The translations under genes and the position numbers were made by a program. The notes beneath the pieces were generated by a model, which ran no database searches, was not told where the DNA came from, and saw only the letters and a program-made list of their open reading frames with translations. Shown here piece after piece: positions 61,757 through 64,000 of a DNA stretch of 64,000 nt (the first letter of the stretch is position 1; each line of letters starts with the position of its first letter). The DNA is from CAVXGU01 sp963761615. Lineage in GTDB: Bacteria; Acidobacteriota; Vicinamibacteria; Vicinamibacterales; CAVVIG01. The stretch is taken from NCBI GenBank assembly GCA_963761615.1, contig CAVXGU010000003.1, forward strand, positions 2,480,001-2,544,000, written 5' to 3'.

Positions 61757-62512
61757 CTACTGGAAGAACGGCCGCGACGACCCAGGCGGGCGGGAGGGCG
61801 AGGCGGACGCCCCCACGGGTTCGGATGCCGATCCAGATGTCAGCCTCTTGGGCGACGCCTGCGCTACGGGCCCCGTTCCGGGTGGTCGGCCGGGCACCTC
61901 CGATGCGGGACCGAGTGCGCGCGCGGGGCGCTCGACCGGGTCGATCACGACCGGCGGCGCCACCGGGCGCGGGTCCCAGCGCGGTGACGGATCGCGCGCC
62001 CGACCGACCTCCACAGCGCCCTGTAGGCGGGCCCCGAGGAGGCCGCCGAGGGCCAGGACGAGCACCGTCCAGAGCGGCGGCGTGACGAGGGCGAGCGGAG
62101 TCTGGCCACCATAGATCCACTGACGCAGGAAGCGATAGAGCGCGGCATTGGGGTAGCGCGCCCGGCGCCACTCGAGGCCCGTGGCCCCGGCGGCGGTCGT
62201 CGCGGCGGCCAGGGCCCACTTCGTCTCGCCGGCCGCGTTCGTCACTGTGACTAGCTCGTCATCGACGGCGAGCCGGCGGCCCCGGGCATCGACCACGTAC
62301 AGCACGTTGAACAGGCCGCTGGACGGCCAGACGAAGGCGCTCCGCACGTACGTCACCAGGTAGGCGCGCTGCAACGGCGTCCACCGGCACACATAGCCGT
62401 ATCCAGCGACGCCCAGCCCGGCGACCAGGGCCGCCGCCACGACGATGCGGCGCGTCAGGGACGGCGCCGACCGGGTTACGGAGGCGTACGGCGCGCCGCC
62501 CCGCCCCCTCAC
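61757..62512 (-). CDS. Membrane protein of the mobilization module
   Basis: The 251-residue protein has one N-terminal membrane segment (RRIVVAAALVAGLGVAGYGY) and a second around LVTPPLWTVLVLALGGLLGA, then a long proline-rich tail. It lies 15 bases before the relaxase and overlaps the MobC-like stop (GTGA), so the three form an operon. The position and layout fit the small membrane partner found beside MobF relaxases; whether it acts as a coupling protein is unclear, since no Walker motifs are present. Confidence 0.62.
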   Translation of the reverse strand: MRGRGGAPYASVTRSAPSLTRRIVVAAALVAGLGVAGYGYVCRWTPLQRAYLVTYVRSAFVWPSSGLFNVLYVVDARGRRLAVDDELVTVTNAAGETKWALAAATTAAGATGLEWRRARYPNAALYRFLRQWIYGGQTPLALVTPPLWTVLVLALGGLLGARLQGAVEVGRARDPSPRWDPRPVAPPVVIDPVERPARALGPASEVPGRPPGTGPVAQASPKRLTSGSASEPVGASASPSRPPGSSRPFFQ

Positions 62513-62835
62513 TGGCCACCCCCGGCGACGGCCTGGGCGAGGCGCGCGGCGGCCCGGCTGAACCGGTCCCGGTCGGCCCGATCGATGAGCGCCTGCAGCC
62601 ACTCGGACGTGACGGCCTCGCCGGCGGCTTGCGCGTGGTACAGGTTCAGTAGGATGGTCCGGAGCGCCAGCACTTCTGCGACGGCCGCAGCGTCCGCGGG
62701 CGGTCGCCGCACTGCCGCCAACAGCGTCTCGCGCGCCCAGGTGCCGAGCGTCTGGACCCCGGCCGCGCGCTCGAGTTCGGCGTACTCCTCGTCGGTGAGT
62801 TTGGTGCTGAGGCACTTCGTGCGAGGGACGGACAT
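62509..62835 (-). CDS. MobC/TraJ-like mobilization accessory protein
   Basis: The 108-residue protein starts MSVPRTKCLSTKLTDEEYAE, then LERAAGVQTLGTWARETLLA AVRR, a ribbon-helix-helix-type DNA-binding start as in plasmid mobilization proteins. A helical tail follows. It should bind near oriT and help the relaxase. A perfect palindrome lies 47 bases upstream of its start and is its probable binding site. Confidence 0.7.
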   Translation of the reverse strand: MSVPRTKCLSTKLTDEEYAELERAAGVQTLGTWARETLLAAVRRPPADAAAVAEVLALRTILLNLYHAQAAGEAVTSEWLQALIDRADRDRFSRAAARLAQAVAGGGQ

Positions 62836-62881
62836 GGGCGCAGTCCTCCAGGGAGAGACGCGACGAAACGGGCGGCCACCG

Positions 62882-62903
62882 CCGTAAACCGGCCGGTTTA
62901 CGG
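62882..62903. promoter_or_regulatory. Perfect 22-bp palindrome, candidate oriT/operator
   Basis: CCGTAAACCGG is directly followed by its reverse complement. It stands upstream of the mobC-like, membrane and relaxase genes. The gap 62836-63046 (211 bases) has no gene, as expected for an origin of transfer. Whether the site is the nick region or only the MobC operator cannot be told. Confidence 0.6.
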
Positions 62904-63046
62904 ACGACGTGCGATTGACGCTAACTCGTAGCGGACACGACGGTTGACGACCTCACCAGCTGCGCGTCCTGAATCCAGGGTGGCGTGTCAACGAACTTGC
63001 CGCTGCGACAGCAGCGCTCATCCCCTAGGCGGCCGCGCGCCTGCGG

Positions 63047-63970
63047 TCACACCTCGCCGTACTCGCGGACCAAGGCCTCCCACGCGACGCGAATCTCGGG
63101 AAGCTCCCACGCGCGTTGAAACAGCCGATGCACGTGGCCCCATTCTGCGAACGTCAGGCCGAACGACACCCCGTTGTCGTGCGCGCGGAACCAGACCTCG
63201 CTCGCCTCGGGCGTGGCGGGCGACATCACGGCCGCGTAGAAGTACGTCCCGGTCCAGTCACCGGGTGCCTGATCGGCGAGCAGGTCCGAGAGGAGCGTGC
63301 GGAACTCGGCGATACGGGGAAAGCCGACGATCGGATAGCGGGGGCCGCGCGCGCCTGGAAAGCCGAGGAGCACGGAAAACTCCTGACCCTCGCCCGCCGC
63401 GAAGGACAAGGTGTACCCCTCTTCCGTTAAGGACGGAATGGGCGGACGGTACAGCCCCTCCCGCGCGATCGACGGATCGCGCACCGGTCGCTGCGTGAGG
63501 AGGTAGTGCCCGCGCGCGGCCAGTCGCCACAAGACGGGCCAGTAGGGCTGCAGCGCCCGTGTGAGCACCTCGGCACCTGGTACGCGATCTTCATCGAGCA
63601 ACACGAAGAGGTTGCGGCCCAGCATCAACGGCGCCCAGGTCGCCGACGGAGCCTGCAAGTGGCGGCGCGTCTCGGCGAGCGCGCGAGGCACAGCCTGGGT
63701 GGCACTGACCTTGTGCAGGCGCGCTGACCTGGCACTCGGCGGCGACACAGGCGGCAGGTTGCCCAGGTAGTATGCCTCGAGCCGGTCGACAGGCGTAGCG
63801 CGCAGGTCGTAGACGGCCTGGAAGGCATCCAGCACGCCGACCAGCGACTCGCGCGACACCTCCCGCTGCGTGGGCGCTTCGACGCCGTGGCGCACGAAGT
63901 GCGCCAGCGTCGTCCACTCCGCGCGCGACAACACCAGCCCCGCCTCTCCCTTTCGCCGGATCTGGATCAA
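63047..63970 (-). CDS. Unknown protein next to the mobilization module
   Basis: The 307-residue protein starts MIQIRRKGEAGLVLSRAEWT and has no signal peptide or membrane segment. Visible blocks are LEAYYLGNLPPVSPPSARSA, LMLGRNLFVLLDEDRVPGAE and GVSFGLTFAEWGHVHRLFQR. I do not recognise a family. It lies on the same strand as the mobilization genes and upstream of the palindrome. The start near the window end may be internal if a longer form exists. Confidence 0.55.
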   Translation of the reverse strand: MIQIRRKGEAGLVLSRAEWTTLAHFVRHGVEAPTQREVSRESLVGVLDAFQAVYDLRATPVDRLEAYYLGNLPPVSPPSARSARLHKVSATQAVPRALAETRRHLQAPSATWAPLMLGRNLFVLLDEDRVPGAEVLTRALQPYWPVLWRLAARGHYLLTQRPVRDPSIAREGLYRPPIPSLTEEGYTLSFAAGEGQEFSVLLGFPGARGPRYPIVGFPRIAEFRTLLSDLLADQAPGDWTGTYFYAAVMSPATPEASEVWFRAHDNGVSFGLTFAEWGHVHRLFQRAWELPEIRVAWEALVREYGEV

Positions 63971-64000
63971 GCTGCCCGTGGGATCCGCCAGGAGGTCGAC

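Noticed and set aside
59834..61987. 717-residue plus-strand ORF opposite the relaxase
   Set aside because: No motif; the minus strand shows complete MobF relaxase and helicase motifs.
1..64000. CRISPR array or rRNA genes
   Set aside because: I saw no regularly spaced repeats and no rRNA-like conserved stretches in the window.

Overview
The window is a GC-rich bacterial segment with closely packed genes, many ATGA or GTGA overlaps, VCBS-repeat and TonB-free secreted proteins, YyaL, YihY, and several small lineage-type paralogue families. I read it as probably an Acidobacteriota (Vicinamibacteria-like) chromosome. That placement is inferred from gene style only; there is no rRNA or marker phylogeny here.

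Left part, 1-32.2 kb, is chromosome-like. It holds small stress and regulatory genes (VOC fragment, two cupins, two DJ-1/PfpI proteins, a SpoIIAA-like protein, a BrnT/BrnA toxin-antitoxin pair, a MarR regulator), an intact IS5-type element with a CTAG target duplication, a tRNA-Leu(UAA), a large membrane protein, a VCBS-repeat protein, a frameshifted alpha/beta hydrolase, YyaL, YihY, and a leucine-degradation operon (methylcrotonyl-CoA carboxylase beta, enoyl-CoA hydratase, HMG-CoA lyase). These are followed by a ferredoxin, a pseudopilin, an ankyrin protein, three paralogous lipoproteins, a cytochrome c, and a run of five secreted proteins. One of the five carries a papain/C39-like Cys-His-Asp domain.

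32.3-33.4 kb is a junction full of debris: the 3' end of a tRNA-Cys, a probable integrase tail, a HepT fragment and a histidine kinase/receiver fragment. It looks like the edge of an integrated element.

33.4-57.5 kb is the most interesting part: a fluoride-response island. Two fluoride (crcB-motif) riboswitches sit back to back near 51.1 kb. The minus-strand one heads about 17.6 kb of contiguous, overlapping genes: a six-subunit energy-converting-hydrogenase-related (Ehr/Hyf-like) membrane complex, the CrcB/Fluc fluoride channel, three DUF190 proteins, two tandem dynamin-like GTPases, an AAA-type ATPase, an ArsB/NhaD-type permease, a metallophosphoesterase, enolase (a known fluoride target) and a TauE/SafE permease. 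The plus-strand one heads two MutS-like ATPases, a third dynamin-like GTPase fused to a cysteine-rich domain, and a small protein. The catalytic subunit of the Hyf-like complex has lost all its nickel cysteines and the small subunit has lost one cluster cysteine, so it is not a hydrogenase. Many genes in this island carry single-base frameshifts although the protein sequence stays conserved in the other frames, so either read errors or recent decay must be considered.

57.8-64 kb holds a YnfA-family protein with a tiny coupled upstream ORF, a second BrnT/BrnA pair with a palindromic operator, and a mobilization module (MobF relaxase, membrane protein, MobC-like protein, perfect 22-bp palindrome). 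These genes are intact. Together with the tRNA-Cys remnant they suggest that the fluoride island travelled on an integrative/mobilizable element.
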